Shown: positions 1 to 9,961 of the stretch, one piece after another
Position numbering within the stretch: the first letter of the stretch is position 1
How the letters are laid out: each line of letters begins with the position of its first letter
Assembly (NCBI GenBank): GCA_002812745.2
Contig: NCSJ02000077.1
Location: 62,001 to 126,000 of the forward strand
Length of the DNA: 64,000 bases
Direction: 5' to 3'
Origin: Scytalidium lignicola
Lineage: Eukaryota > Ascomycota > Leotiomycetes
Notes under the pieces: model-generated
What the model saw: only the letters and a program-made list of their open reading frames with translations
Databases searched by the model: none
What the model was told of the DNA's origin: nothing
Translations under genes and position numbers: made by a program

Positions 1-882
1 AAGCGACGCCTTTGAGATGTAAACCTCGCCAGCGTGAGGTCTGTATCCCCATTCATGGAGCGGGAGTAGAGGAACAGGGTCATCCACGTGCGTGACTCGT
101 CTGTATCTGCCACCTTCTTGTATGGTGTTTCCTGATGCGGATTTAGCCTGAGGCATATCAAACACAGCATCGATGTAGTTTCTCAAGCCAGCGTTGCCTA
201 GCTTCGGTTCGCCAAATGTCGTGATGGTAGGATTCCAACCCTCCATTTTAAATTCTAATCCTGCCAAGGCAGCAACAGCACCACCGAGAGAATGGCCTAC
301 GAGATGGAGATCGTAATCTGGATGTGTGTTGCGTAGCTCCTTGATAATTGGGACTATATAATCTCGGCTATTTTGCCAAGAAGTCCAAAATCCGGTATGA
401 ACTGTACAGTTGGTGCATTTTGGTTGTTCTTTCTCTTCCTTGCGAGCCTCATCTCCGTCACCGTCCCCAGGATCACCAGGATAAGGGACGTACTCTTGCG
501 GAATGGTGCTGAGGTCGGCTATCGTATTAGCAATGCTGTATGTCCCTCTGAACGCGATGATGATTCTCCGTTTCTTGTGGTCTAGAGCCATATACCCACA
601 GCTATCACTCATCAGGGGGCCGGTATTGAAAGTATCAACTAGTTCGAAGTCCGGGAACTCATCGCAGCGGCTTGCACATACGAAAGGTTTGTAGATACCG
701 GTGGAGCCAACGCAGTAGGAAATGTCCACTATTCGGGAGAGTTCTTCTAGAGAGGCGAAGAGTTGTGGAGAGATGTGATCAAGGTTTGAAACGTCTGGTG
801 AGGAGAGCACATTCTGCAGAGGAGCGCTGGGGAATGCGAGCGCGCTTGTAAACAGTAGAGGGAAGATGCCTAGAAACCGCAT
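1..882 (-). CDS. Secreted class 3 lipase (partial, cut by left edge)
   Basis: Serine lipase of the Rhizopus/Thermomyces (class 3) family, expected to hydrolyse acylglycerols outside the cell. The frame is open from the ATG at 882 to the window edge (294 codons, no stop), so the C-terminus is missing. The first ~17 residues (MRFLGIFPLLFTSALAF) form a signal peptide. The nucleophile elbow GHSLGG is followed by AVAALAG. Then come FGEPKLGN and THVDDPVPLLP, which match the segment carrying the catalytic Asp in this family; a His in HEWGY follows. Cysteine pairs such as CTNCT suggest disulfides. No intron is needed. The start is chosen because it opens directly onto the signal peptide. The family is sure; the true substrate is not. 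Confidence 0.93.
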   Translation of the reverse strand, partial: MRFLGIFPLLFTSALAFPSAPLQNVLSSPDVSNLDHISPQLFASLEELSRIVDISYCVGSTGIYKPFVCASRCDEFPDFELVDTFNTGPLMSDSCGYMALDHKKRRIIIAFRGTYSIANTIADLSTIPQEYVPYPGDPGDGDGDEARKEEKEQPKCTNCTVHTGFWTSWQNSRDYIVPIIKELRNTHPDYDLHLVGHSLGGAVAALAGLEFKMEGWNPTITTFGEPKLGNAGLRNYIDAVFDMPQAKSASGNTIQEGGRYRRVTHVDDPVPLLPLHEWGYRPHAGEVYISKASL

Positions 883-941
883 CTTGGAGATGGACCCCGT
901 TACATGTTTGTGAGAGAGGAACTACAGCGTGCGTGGGCGCT

Positions 942-948
942 CCTTATA
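942..948 (-). promoter_or_regulatory. TATA-like element upstream of the lipase
   Basis: On the minus strand TATAAGG lies about 60 bases upstream of the lipase ATG. The position suits a core promoter, but this is only a motif match. Confidence 0.35.
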
Positions 949-1461
949 TCCAAAAAGGCGGAGCGGATGACAGACGTGGTCTGTTGCAGAGTCTCAGACG
1001 AGTCAAGTGACGTCGTCGAGCCATTCACTTTTGGGGATGTGGCGCCAAGATGTTGGGGAAGCTTAAATTATCGCTGCCCTATGGCCTTAATTATAAGGCC
1101 TAATGACCAGCCCCCTTTTTTTTAGCTGCGGCTCGCACCAGGCCGGAAGGGGACTAGGGGTCCCGCCCCTCCAATTATGGCGGTGAGCAGACTTACGCTG
1201 GCTGCATTAACTACACCTATCAAACTTATCCATCCCAATGCACGAAGAGCTGCAACTCTCTATACAGCCTCATCCATTCATCTTGCGGTCGCATTCTCTA
1301 CGGCGACAATTGCAGTTTCATTGGGCTCAATTGTGCATCGTAAGCAAAAATCAGCTCCACCAATTTTTATTCACCGCGCAAAAAAACTAAAAATCCGAAG
1401 TTACATTAAACAGCAGTCGCTTGCTAGTTAGTATAGAGAGTTCTCCAGAATTGCAAGCAAG

Positions 1462-2217
1462 ATGGGCTGGTTCGATGGCAATTCAGAAGTCGGGAGCACC
1501 CACTCCAAGCATCATCGTCACCACAGCAGTGGCAGTATCGTCAGAGAGAAGCACCATGGCTCTGGCTCCGTCTTTGGATCGGGCGATAAGCATCGCAATC
1601 GCTCAAGCTCCTCGATCTTTGGATCCGGGGAGAAACACCATAATCGCTCGACTTCGAGTTTCTTCGGCCTAGGCGGAAGCCATAACTCCAGTAGATCCAG
1701 CTTATTTGGTACGTCCAGTTCTTGCCTCGTCATGATCTACATTACTATCTACCCAGTAGCCGCTCCAACTTTTTAAAATTTCCTTGCCTGAATAGAAGTA
1801 CTGGTTGAAATATATATTACAGCCGAAAGTTCTTTCTGACTCCCTCTCTCCCTCCATCTAGGTAAATCCTCATCCTACTATAAGCGCTCGCCGCGCTACG
1901 GCTTCCTGAGAAAACTCTACAGCCAACTCCAACATCTCCTGCGCAAGCTTCTGCGCTATCTTAAGAAACACCCATTCCGCGTCTTCATGCTTGTCATCGT
2001 GCCCCTCATAACCGGCGGCGCACTAACCGCCCTCCTGGCGCGATTCGGACTCCGCCTTCCCCCGAGCATCGAGCGCATGTTCGGCAAGGCGAATGGCGGC
2101 ACGAGTATTGGTAGGGGCCGAGATGGCAACTTTCAATTCGAGAGGGGAGGTGGAGGGAGAAGTAACATTGAGGGGGTCGTTGGTGGGGCTTTGAACATCG
2201 CGAAGATGTTTGTATGA
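1462..2217 (+). CDS. Unrecognised single-pass membrane protein with Ser/His/Gly repeats
   Basis: Two exons, 1462-1708 and 1862-2217 (intron 1709-1861 with GTACGT donor and TAG acceptor); spliced length 603 nt, 200 aa. The N-terminal half holds about three and a half copies of a 15-residue unit of the form SSIFGSGEKHHNRST, very rich in Ser, His, Gly and Asn. The second exon is basic (RKLYSQLQHLLRKLLRYLKK) and runs into one hydrophobic helix (VFMLVIVPLITGGALTALLA), followed by a Gly/Arg-rich tail. The function is not recognised. The layout suggests a membrane-anchored protein with a disordered head. The exon-2 frame is continuous with the hydrophobic segment, which supports the splice. Confidence 0.72.
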
Positions 2218-2617
2218 GCGCGCGCTGTGATCCGAGTGTTTGGTTCGGCTCTCAGTGGTGGAGACGGAGGGAGAGTGGTGCAGAAGGACAGGGGGATTGA
2301 CCGCTTCAAAGGCCTCCATGTTGTGATCTATACCAATTATATCTTTGGGCAATACGTGGCGAAGGACTGGAGGATTTCTCTGTTTTCTAAACTGCTTTTG
2401 TCATGTTCGATAGATTAAGAAAAGGTAAGCGTTGCTAATGAATTACGACTGTTATACGATAAGATCATGCTAGCGTATTTAAATATCATTGAAAAAAATG
2501 GAAATGCCATTAAAAGGGAGTTAATCTATGTGAATCCCGAAAAGCCGTATAAAAGAGAAAAATGCAAATCTGAAATACCGTTTCCATTCCTTGCCCAATG
2601 TATTTTATATTTTAACG
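2218..2617. other. Intergenic, AT-rich
   Basis: Convergent 3' ends flank this 400-bp gap. It is AT-rich and probably carries the two 3' UTRs. Nothing else was seen. Confidence 0.5.
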
Positions 2618-3958
2618 TTATCTCCCTTTATTCCGTTTCTTTGTACCGCTTTTGGATTTCTTAGCAGGAGAAGGAGCAGCCACCTTTCGCGGCTCGGGCT
2701 CAACAAAAACCTGAACGCCGTTGCCTAAGTCATCACTCTCGTCTTCCTCTTCGCTACTGTTACTGTCGGCCTCTTTATCCCTAGTCCTGCCGGACGTGGG
2801 GCTAGGAGGCAGCGCCCGGGGCGTAGGCGATGAATATGCTCCAGCGAGAGCAATGGGTGTATTTCTCCTCAGATTGGAATATGCTACGTCTTGAGGTACA
2901 GCACCGTTTCTTCGGCTGGATGACGGTGACGGTACATATCGCTGAGGAATGGGAGGACCAGAGGTTTGGTAGTCAAAGGGATCAAAAGCGTAGTTTTGAG
3001 AAGAAACAGAGGATCTTCGCGAGTGACCAGGCATCCAGGATTCTTCATCTGGTAAGGGACGGTGGGAGCTATTGCTGGAAGAAGAGGTAGGTCGGGGCAT
3101 GTTTTCGGCGAAGCGGCTGGCTTGCAAATGCGGATAGGCGAATTGTGGTGGAGGCGTGGCACGAGATTGTTGAGTTGACGATCGAGAACGAGCTGGAGAA
3201 TTTCGGGCAGGAGAGCCTCGAGAAGGAGTGTAGTAGCCTAAGGCCGTAGCAGCATAGGTATGGCTATCAGGGCCAGGAACGAATATGCCTGGTGGTCCTG
3301 GTGTTATAGATGCAGGATGCGATGCCAACGCCTCGTAAGACCTGCGGGATTTCCCTTTCTGACCGCTTTGCCCTTCGAGAAGTGGTGCGATAGGAACGAC
3401 CTGACGTTCTCTATGCTTGCGCTCACTTCCACTCGCACTCGAACCACTTCCTTTCTTGCTCTTGCCTTCTGCAGCAGACTGCATTTTCTTCCGTCGCCTC
3501 TTTAATGCCTCTATCTCTTCTCGATCCAACTTCACTTCCCTCTTTCCTTTCTCTTGAGCTCGGCGAATGCGAGCAAGTGCAGACTGTACAAGCGCCTCCT
3601 CTTTATCTCTTAACGCTATTTGCAATGGACTTTGCCTTCCACCCTCCTCCTCGTCGTCGTCATCCGAAGACTGCTCCGAAGACTCCTCGCTACTGTAGGA
3701 GTATTTCCTCCTTGCCCTAGCCTTTGCTGTTAAATTCATGCCAGTAAAATGAAGAGAATCACTCGAAATTAACCGCTTTTCAGAAAAATTCAAACCAACG
3801 CCTTGTGAATCACTATCTTCATCGCTATCTAACTCTTCCACACGAAAACCCTCTTCCTCCTGCCGCCGTTGCTCCTGCCAATACTCCGCTTGTTCGCGCA
3901 ACCACCGCCGACGTATTTTACTCCCCCTTGCCCCTGGTGGTCTTCCCCATGAGGGCAC
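2618..3958 (-). CDS. Low-complexity, charged protein of unknown function (start unresolved)
   Basis: An open frame of about 446 codons ends with a basic tail (PAKKSKSGTKKRNKGR). The N-terminal part has a basic block (GARGSKIRRRWLREQ) and a predicted helix rich in Gln/Glu. Acidic Ser/Asp/Glu stretches (SSEQSSDDDDEEE) follow, then a Lys/Arg/Glu-rich coiled region and a long Ser/Pro-rich region. Composition suggests a disordered nuclear protein, but the function is not recognised. There is no ATG at the 5' end: codon 1 of this span is GTG, the frame stays open upstream to a TGA at 4010-4012, and the first in-frame ATG is at 3739. A further 5' exon is likely, possibly spliced at the TAG at 3985-3987, which is also the PRA1 stop codon. 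Confidence 0.6.
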   Translation of the reverse strand: MPSWGRPPGARGSKIRRRWLREQAEYWQEQRRQEEEGFRVEELDSDEDSDSQGVGLNFSEKRLISSDSLHFTGMNLTAKARARRKYSYSSEESSEQSSDDDDEEEGGRQSPLQIALRDKEEALVQSALARIRRAQEKGKREVKLDREEIEALKRRRKKMQSAAEGKSKKGSGSSASGSERKHRERQVVPIAPLLEGQSGQKGKSRRSYEALASHPASITPGPPGIFVPGPDSHTYAATALGYYTPSRGSPARNSPARSRSSTQQSRATPPPQFAYPHLQASRFAENMPRPTSSSSNSSHRPLPDEESWMPGHSRRSSVSSQNYAFDPFDYQTSGPPIPQRYVPSPSSSRRNGAVPQDVAYSNLRRNTPIALAGAYSSPTPRALPPSPTSGRTRDKEADSNSSEEEDESDDLGNGVQVFVEPEPRKVAAPSPAKKSKSGTKKRNKGR

Positions 3959-3984
3959 AGATTTGGGAGATCGCGGCCGACCAC

Positions 3985-4515
3985 CTAGACCGCCTCCCCG
4001 GAAAAAGCCTCATCGATCGGTCTGTCCATGAATGAGGCGTGTCCTAGAATGGTGACTCCGCTTGCGCCGATGAGCCACAAAAGTGTTGAAAATGGTGAAG
4101 CAATAATGCCGAGAGGTATTGCCACGACAAACAGACCAGTGTAGAGCTGGGACGCAGTGGCTCTGAAGACACCGATATCGAGATCTTGTCCGTTGAGCTT
4201 TCCAATGGCCCACATGCCACCAATGACCAAGAAGATGACGAAGAGAAGCAAGAAGTTTGTGAGCAAGCTGTAGATGCTCAACATAGCGAAGACGACGGCA
4301 TAATTGCTGGAGAAGTGGCCGAGGTTGTAGTTGACTCTAGTTTGGACTTCGCCGAAATTCTGCGGTTTGGAGAGCCTCTTGAGATCGAGGAACTCGGAGA
4401 TTGGCTTCAGATTGGCAAATCGCGATGCCAGTGACTGAGACCGGACGCTTGCAAATCTGTCCGAGAGGTTGAAACGGCTGGTAAGCACGTCGAGTGGGAT
4501 CTGAATGCGCGACAT
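3985..4515 (-). CDS. YIP3: Prenylated Rab acceptor, PRA1/Yip3 family
   Basis: Small Golgi/ER membrane protein of the PRA1 family, which binds prenylated Rab GTPases and acts in vesicle traffic. From the ATG at 4515 it is 176 aa, a usual length for the family, and begins MSRIQIPLDVLTSRF. Typical PRA1 features are visible: the RVNYNLGHFSSNYAVVF motif in the middle, then two hydrophobic hairpins (LLTNFLLLFVIFLVIGG and LFVVAIPLGIIASPF followed by LLWLIGASGVTIL). The open frame continues upstream to 4605 but without an ATG, so 4515 is preferred. The stop lies 26 bp from the nominal start of the next gene on the same strand, whose own first exon is unresolved. Confidence 0.9.
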   Translation of the reverse strand: MSRIQIPLDVLTSRFNLSDRFASVRSQSLASRFANLKPISEFLDLKRLSKPQNFGEVQTRVNYNLGHFSSNYAVVFAMLSIYSLLTNFLLLFVIFLVIGGMWAIGKLNGQDLDIGVFRATASQLYTGLFVVAIPLGIIASPFSTLLWLIGASGVTILGHASFMDRPIDEAFSGEAV

Positions 4516-5708
4516 TGTGGATGAAGAAGGGTTGTGAATTGGATTTAGAGATTGATTAACGTGGGATGATGGTGGATAAGAAACGGTACGTGGAATTGAT
4601 TTCACCGATGTTCTCGAACGCTTGCTGTTGTATATGTGTTAATAACCATAATTTCCCCCCAAGAATCCCGTATTCAGGGAACAGAGTTGCAAGGAAACCA
4701 CTTACGCGAACTATTGCAGTTGTAATTTGAAAAGGTCGAGGTGAGTCGAATATGGAACACGTGGATCGATGGTGCTAGGTAACGCGTCGGTACAGTACCT
4801 ATTGATGGTAAGGAAGATGGGAGGTGAGGAAGAGCGATTGCGATTGTGAAGATGAAAGATTGCCAGGTGCGTAAGTATTTTTGGCGACAAGCCGTTCGTG
4901 GATGTTCAGGGGGCGAGCTGGCTGACTGAGACGACGTGCCTGGGGCCCAAGCGGGTCGTTGCTGTAGTCAGCACCTCACCTCTCTTTCGCTCGATCCTCG
5001 GGATCTCGTGCTCGCGAGAAGTCGGTGCCTCACATCCAAGGCCGGTAGGCAAGGCCCGCACCAAAGTCTTGCGGCCTCACCTGGCGCGGCAGCCTGAGAC
5101 GATGAAACTCATGCGACAGGAATTCTTTTCTCCTTCCAACACGAAGGAGGAACAAGTCTGGTGTTGAGCTAAGAAGAAGGCACAAAAGCAGAACAAAGAC
5201 GGAGTGCGAGAGCGAGGGCCGAAGATATATATAAGCACCTCCCAAAGCTGCGGGCGTCAGCGGCATCTCACTACATCAGTCTACCTGCAGCATCCGGTTT
5301 ATTCGGTCACGACCAGCACCCCACAACAGGTTGGGTGCGCTGTTCTTGCGTGGTCTAGTTGCTGCTGTGGGAGACGCTGTGGGTGGTGGGGAAGAAGCAG
5401 AGAGACAAACGCCCGCCGAGCCAGAGAGCTTGCCACACAACCACCGAAACCTTCTCCGCCAGAAGCTCGAAACTTTGGTAGCCCTGCGATAAATCTGAGC
5501 GTCCGGCAGTGATCAACGGAAGGCCGTACGGGACTTTTCTCAGCGAGGTGCTCCGCCCTAGCTGCTCCACCCTTGCTAGACCGGTCCCTTGTGCATCGCT
5601 GGCTTCAGCAGCCAAAGTTCTGCGCGACAGAAGAGGACACGACAGCGGTGAAGCTGTCATCTTCCTCTACGAGTGTCGCTGCTCAACACCCAATAGCAGA
5701 GAACAACC
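4516..5708. other. Intergenic region between divergent PRA1 and ERJ5-like genes
   Basis: About 1.2 kb with only short, unconvincing open frames. A TATATATAAG string at 5226-5235 on the plus strand could serve the J-protein gene, but it lies about 480 bp from the ATG. The rest is likely promoter and 5' UTR. Confidence 0.4.
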
Positions 5709-7171
5709 ATGAGGTTTTCCTTCTTTGCCGTGGGCATCATTGCCTGCTTGATCACAGTGGTGGCAGCATGGAGTAAAGAAGGTACGTACCAGCTCTGTTC
5801 TCGCTCAATCCTCGTTGTGCTACCAGTAGTGGCACATTTGTGCGGGAAGTCGTTACGAATTACTTCCACTCTCAGCAAGGCAATGGCGCCAATGACTCTA
5901 ACTCCATTCTCTAGACCAGGAAATCTTCCGTCTACAAGCTGAAGTCGAAGCCTCCGAAGGGCCCGACGTGACCTTCTATGACTTCCTTGGCATCACGCAC
6001 TCCGCAAGCCAGGACGACATTAACAAAGCTTACCGGAAGAAATCGCGCCAGATCCACCCCGATAAAGTCAAGCAGCAGTTCATTGCCGATAAAGCTAAAG
6101 CTAAAGCAAAGTCTAAGTCGAAGGGCTCAAAGGCGGGAGTGCATGTCTCCAAACCTCCTTCGCAAGCTGAAATCAAAGCTGCGACGAAGGAGGCATCTGA
6201 CCGTTTCGCGCGCCTCGGTATAGTGACAAATATCCTTCGTGGACCTGGTCGTGAGCGCTACGATCATTTCTTGTCCAACGGCTTCCCCAAGTGGAAAGGC
6301 ACAGGTTACTATTATGCTCGATTCCGACCAGGACTAGGTACCGTTTTGACCGGATTGTTCATATGCGTGGGAGGTGGTGGCCACTACCTTGCTTTATATA
6401 CGAGCTGGAAGCGTCATAGGGAGTTTGTGCAGAGGTATATCACTTTTGCTAGGAACACTGCTTTGGGTGAAAACCTCGCCATACCTGGACTGGAAAATGT
6501 TGGCGGCAGTGGAAGTGGAACTGCTACACCAAATGCTGATAGTGATGCTGGTGAGGTGTTGCAGCCTATGAATCGGAGACTGAGAAGGCTGCAGGAGAAG
6601 GACGCGAAGAAGAATAAAGGCAGTAAAGGAGAGAAGTCTACCAAATCCACTACTCCTCCCCCTGCTACTACTTCAACGGGTCCGAAGAAGAGGGTTGTTG
6701 CCGAGAATGGAAAAGTTCTTTGTGTTGATATGGCGGGTAATGTGTATCTGGAGCAAGTGGACGAGGATGGAGTTACCCAGGAGTTTTTGCTTGATGTGAG
6801 TTCTCTTTCAGAAAAGATCCTTGGCTCGTTTTGCTATTTTATATTTCTATCGACAATAATGATTAATTGCTAATTTTCCTTAGCCAAATGAGCTTCCTCA
6901 ACCGACCATAAAAGATACTGCTCTCTACCGCCTGCCTATCTGGGCATACAAGACACTTCTGGGCCGTATCCGTGGTACATCAAATTTTGACTCCACCCCT
7001 CACACTCTTGGCCAAAAACAGGATGAATCATCCGATGATGAAAATGGAGCAGCAGTTACGCCTAGCTCCTCGTCCGGAGCCGAAGATTTCGAGGTCCTCG
7101 AGAAGGTTAAAACGACGGCTCAGAATGGTACTGGTAAAGTTAACAAGAGAAAGGGGAAGGGCAAGAAATGA
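5709..7171 (+). CDS. ERJ5: ER membrane J-domain protein, Erj5-like
   Basis: Hsp40 co-chaperone of the ER, resembling yeast Erj5. Three exons: 5709-5781, 5915-6795, 6884-7171; spliced length 1242 nt, 413 aa. Exon 1 is a signal peptide or anchor (MRFSFFAVGIIACLITVVAAW). The J domain follows at residues ~42-120 (FYDFLGITHSASQDDINKAY, then HPDK with the essential HPD). It is interrupted by a Lys/Ala-rich insert and ends at RERYDHFL. A second hydrophobic segment (GTVLTGLFICVGGGGHYLAL) comes next, then a long basic Lys/Ser/Thr-rich cytosolic-type tail. The first intron splits the G of the codon after KE, and joining gives KEDQEIFRLQAEVEA. Membership of the ER J-protein group is firm; orthology to Erj5 is inferred from topology. 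Confidence 0.88.
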
Positions 7172-7655
7172 GTAGAAAGTAGATTGTTTTGTCTACTATT
7201 TTTGTTTTTAAATTTAGATGATGATAAATGCAATGTATATGCACACGCTGATTTGGGAGGGAATTTTTAACTATTAAAAAANGTTTATTGTATGTTGTGA
7301 ATGAAGAGAGAAAAAAAAGGAGTATATCCTGTATATAAAGAATAGAAGAACCGAGCCCTCGGTGGTTTCTTCCCAAAATCGCAACGCTTTGAGAAAAGAG
7401 AAGTCCCAAAAATCCCACAAAGTACAAAGGGGGAGTATCAACCGTGAACGCCCAATTTTAACATTCTGTCCACCCTTCAAACATATCAACAACAAAAAGC
7501 CAATAATAGGGCTACACATTCCATCGTATAAATCATCCATCATCAAATCATATTCCTCTTCTCCAACTCCAACTCCAACTCCCAACTCACAACGCAGCCA
7601 ATGAATCCTTAAGTCAGAACAAGCACCATCCTAGAATCAGAATGAGAAAGAATTT

Positions 7656-8357
7656 TTAATAATCTCCATCTGAATCATCCTCGTCGAATGGGTTGCCATA
7701 CCGAGTGGGCATGACGCGGTCCTCGAAATCCACTGCCTCGGCCTTGAGCACGAGAACCCACTCCACAGGTCTCTCCTCCTCTTTCCGTTTCCGGAATCGC
7801 TTCTTCTCATTCCCGCTGGTGCCGTTCATGAGTTGGAGGTGGTGAGGATGAGGGCCGTCGTCGTGGATTCTCCTCCTCCATCTCTGCACTATTGCAACTA
7901 CATCCCAGACACGCTTAACTCTGGGTCCACTGGTGGCTACCTCTCGTGCTTCCAGGAGTTTCTGGATCTCGCGTTGGGCGTCATCGTCCATCTTCAATAT
8001 CGTACTTCGGGCTCGTTCCTCCGCCTCTCGGTCTCGATCCCGTTGTGACTTAATCTCTCTTACACCTCGTTCACTACTGCTGTGGAGGTTGTTTCGATTT
8101 TTGGCATATGAGGTGTCTAGAAACGCTTTGATCTCGGTGGAGCTCGACCGTAGTGGTTTTATGTAGTAGGATGCTGGGAGGTGTGTGTATGTTCGTACGA
8201 TGGGAAGACTGCAGATGCTCGTCGTAGATTTTATTGTCTTCAAAGCTGGGTTTAAACGCAGGAGGTAGGTTTCGTAGTGTGGTTGGGGTCGTGGGGCCGG
8301 TTTTCGTAGAGTGATTCTAGTGATGGTTAGTGAGAGAGTTGGGGAGAGGAAGAGCAT
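7656..8357 (-). CDS. Small basic protein of unknown function
   Basis: Single-exon frame of 233 aa starting at ATG 8357. The N-terminus is Arg/Leu/Thr-rich without acidic residues for about 60 positions, which could be a mitochondrial presequence. Then follow a charged helical region (RDREAEERARSTILKMDD), a Trp-containing basic segment (VWDVVAIVQRWRRRIHDD) and an acidic tail (NPFDEDDSDGDY). I do not recognise the family. Coding appearance is moderate: the frame is long for this AT/GC mix and the terminal motif looks conserved-like. It converges with the ERJ5-like gene. Confidence 0.55.
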   Translation of the reverse strand: MLFLSPTLSLTITRITLRKPAPRPQPHYETYLLRLNPALKTIKSTTSICSLPIVRTYTHLPASYYIKPLRSSSTEIKAFLDTSYAKNRNNLHSSSERGVREIKSQRDRDREAEERARSTILKMDDDAQREIQKLLEAREVATSGPRVKRVWDVVAIVQRWRRRIHDDGPHPHHLQLMNGTSGNEKKRFRKRKEEERPVEWVLVLKAEAVDFEDRVMPTRYGNPFDEDDSDGDY

Positions 8358-9961
8358 TAGTTGGTGGTGGCGTACGATGAGGGCCAGGATGCAATGGATT
8401 GCGAATCCTTTGTGTGCATGCTACTTGACTTCTCGGACGACATATTGTTATATGTTTCCGAGGACTTTGAAGAGCTCTTCATACCTCGATTTGACGTAGT
8501 CAATTGAGCCAAATCGTAGAAATGGAAGAAACGAGGGGAAAGAGAAAAGTTAGGATAGCAGATAGATATATCACAAGACAGAGAGTGACAGTGACAGTGA
8601 GAGTGAGAGATAGCAAATGAATAAGAAGCAAGAAGAACCAGTCTGAGAGGAACAACTCACCGATCGATAGTGGGCTATTTCAACCTCGACTTACCTTTCC
8701 CCTTGGAGCTGTCCTTACGTCAACGCGTTCATCCAACAGCCTTCACCGCATCTCAGTCCTGCCCAGAGCTTTTCTTAGCTTAGCTTAGCTAAAGTCACCA
8801 CGTACCGAAAAGGTGACAAGCCCATGGTGCCCAAGGCGCCCAAGGCACGCACCAACCAGCCCTGGCTGTTCGACCTATCATGGCCTCAGCCTTACCTTAT
8901 CGGCCACAATTTGGTCTTCTCATGAACTGTTCCCGAGCCCTGCCACAGCTTGCCACGCTTTAGCTGCCGTTGCCGTACCTCAAATCACCTTCCGGTGCGG
9001 TGCAGGAACAGGCACGGCAGGTAACTGGACCGTTCAACCCCTCCAGCACAGCAACCGGAGGAGGGAGCAGGAAAGAAACAAACAAAAAAAAAGGCTCCAA
9101 AGGAACAACTCATCAAAAATGGGCACGAGCTTTCTTGCGAAAGGGCGAGTTTCAGCGCGATGATTCGCTGCGATGGGGTCCCCGTTGGGCACCGCAGTCA
9201 CCAACGTGGCAGTCTCAAATTCGCCTGTTGCTCTGAGCTGGCCTGCTTTTGATTTCCGTGCGGCCAGCAAAGCAGCCCAGCCCCGCCAGTCAGCGCGTCG
9301 GATTGGATCGGCCACAAGAAAAGAGAGCTTTAGGCCTCGATCTAGAGATTTCGAGGCTGTCTAGTGTTGGCTCATTCTGGCACGAGTGGGTGCAGGAAGG
9401 AATGATATCCTGGGGTGAGAGTTTGGGAATGTGGATGGTTTGGAGTGTTGATGAGTTAACGGGAGCCGTTTTTTTCGACTTCTGCGGGGCTCCGGGTTGT
9501 GACAGCGGAGTCCCTAGCGCGATTGAGCCTTCAACGCGTGTTCACCCGCTCTGTCACCTGCTTGTTATGATTGTTGCTGTGCTGCTTGTACTGTACTGTT
9601 GTACTGCTGCACTACTACTACAACCATAACAATATTGTACGGAGTAATCCAGTCAATTGGACTGGGTTGGATCACGAGACTCAATAACAATGCTTTCTCC
9701 CATTTTAGGCAACTGCAGGTTGAGATAATCGCTTGCGTTCCGAATCAAAATACCCAACTTTTTNCTATCTCTTGGAACTAGTCCAGTAATCAAGTCACAT
9801 GCAATCCGTTTTTCAGCCCCTGAACCCCTTATTCCAAACTCCTCTTCCTGTTGCATCAAAACTTTACATCTTTAATTGACCCTACTCTATCAGTCCTTAG
9901 ACCCTTTCCAAAAACCATATGACAGTTAAAGAACATTTCCTAAAAAGGTAAATACTAGCAT
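8358..9961. other. Intergenic, 1.6 kb
   Basis: No convincing gene. It holds GA-rich stretches near 8575-8640, a CTTAG repeat (three units plus CTA) at 8774-8791, and one N at 9764 after a T run. The open frames on both strands at 8813-9630 are short, overlap each other and lack recognisable domains. Confidence 0.45.
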
